Origin: JACCTU01 sp963737405 | GTDB taxonomy: Bacteria; Actinomycetota; Thermoleophilia; Gaiellales; Gaiellaceae | NCBI GenBank assembly: GCA_963737405.1 | Contig: CAVTSL010000005.1 | Coordinates: 62,001-126,000, forward strand | Reading direction: 5' to 3' | DNA: 64,000 bases | In this document: piece by piece, positions 63,758 through 64,000 of the stretch | How positions within the stretch are numbered: the first letter of the stretch is position 1 | How the letters are laid out: every line of letters starts with the position of its first letter | Position numbers and translations under genes: made by a program | The notes under the pieces: model-generated | Databases searched by the model: none | Seen by the model: only the letters and a program-made list of their open reading frames with translations | What the model was told of the DNA's origin: nothing

Positions 63758-64000
63758 TCTGACCGACGGCGGCCAGTCGGGTGAAGAGGTGCTCGGCCGG
63801 ATCGAGGAGTTCCTCGGCGGCGCGGCAGCGCTCGCTCGACCTCGCGCACTACGACCTGAACGTCGGGCCGGAGAACGCCGAGCGGCTGCGCGCGGCGATC
63901 CGGGCGGCCGTCGCGCGCGGTGTCGCGGTTCGCTTCCTCTACAACGTCGACCACCGCAACCCGATCCCGGTGCCGCCTCCGCCGGAGCCCGACGCGCAGC
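63726..64000 (+). pseudogene. Phospholipase D-like protein, 5' part, one extra base, runs off the window
   Basis: The frame starts at a TTG (63726, giving TNAETIEIDTLTDGGQSGEEVLGR). Near 63830 one extra base must be dropped to read RSLDLAHYDLNVGPENAERLRAAIRAAVARGVAVRFLYNVDHRN. This matches the first helix-strand of the PLD superfamily (cardiolipin synthase/PLDc_2), in which a DLAxYxL-type strand precedes the first HKD motif. The HKD motifs themselves lie beyond the window. The 5' end overlaps the divergent UDG-like gene by about 20-30 bp, so one of the two starts may be wrong. Confidence 0.6.

Overview
The window is 64 kb of very GC-rich actinobacterial chromosome. GTG and TTG starts are common, coding density is high, and many genes overlap by 1-14 bp (often GTGA or ATGA). 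The rplM-rpsI-glmM-glmS order with nearby alr / NAD(P)H-hydrate repair / acpS genes, the many GAF and PAS sensor kinases, and the secreted beta-propellers suggest a soil Actinomycetota of the Thermoleophilia type (Gaiellales or Solirubrobacterales). That placement is inference; no marker was compared.

Layout. 1-8 kb: 3' part of trigger factor, a membrane histidine kinase, a GerMN lipoprotein, an AlkZ-like winged-helix protein, YciI-like and isochorismatase-like genes, a 2-hydroxyacid dehydrogenase, and tRNA-Leu, -Arg and -His. A 0.5 kb insert lies behind tRNA-His, flanked by a 35-bp copy of the tRNA 3' end. 8-23 kb: a GAF protein, two tandem small Cys-motif paralogues, a LacI-like sensor domain without its DNA-binding head, a five-GAF histidine kinase, tRNA-Arg, -Gly and -Pro, two CAP-domain secreted proteins, an AI-2E-type membrane protein, a cyclophilin, CtaG, an HNH protein, and a response regulator/kinase pair. 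23-31 kb: a structured leader or small RNA before ispH, then tag, ileS, trxA, DUF2231, a TenA/CADD-like enzyme and a lipid-kinase-like gene. 31-40.5 kb: Nudix, cNMP-binding, beta-lactamase-like, RidA and YbdK genes, three secreted propellers around an ECF sigma factor, a candidate selenocysteine peroxiredoxin, and a membrane glycosyltransferase-like protein. 40.5-45 kb: a PAS-GAF-GAF hybrid kinase with two receivers and Hpt, coupled to a receiver-cyclase. 45-64 kb: fabI, a large subtilase, an SDR, methyltransferase, alr, NAD(P)H-hydrate repair, acpS, HAD phosphatase, arfB, an FAD reductase, glmS, glmM, rpsI, rplM, an MFS transporter, a UDG-like protein and a PLD-like gene running off the window.

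Two points matter most. First, the peroxiredoxin at 38561-39019 has an in-frame TGA exactly where the peroxidatic cysteine belongs. A hairpin meeting the bacterial SECIS geometry follows it, so it reads as a selenoprotein. Second, many genes, including the essential ileS (eight sites) and alr, are broken by single extra bases, while neighbouring genes are perfectly clean. The bias to +1 insertions looks like clustered consensus error rather than pseudogene decay, so broken genes are described here as the proteins they would encode once reframed.
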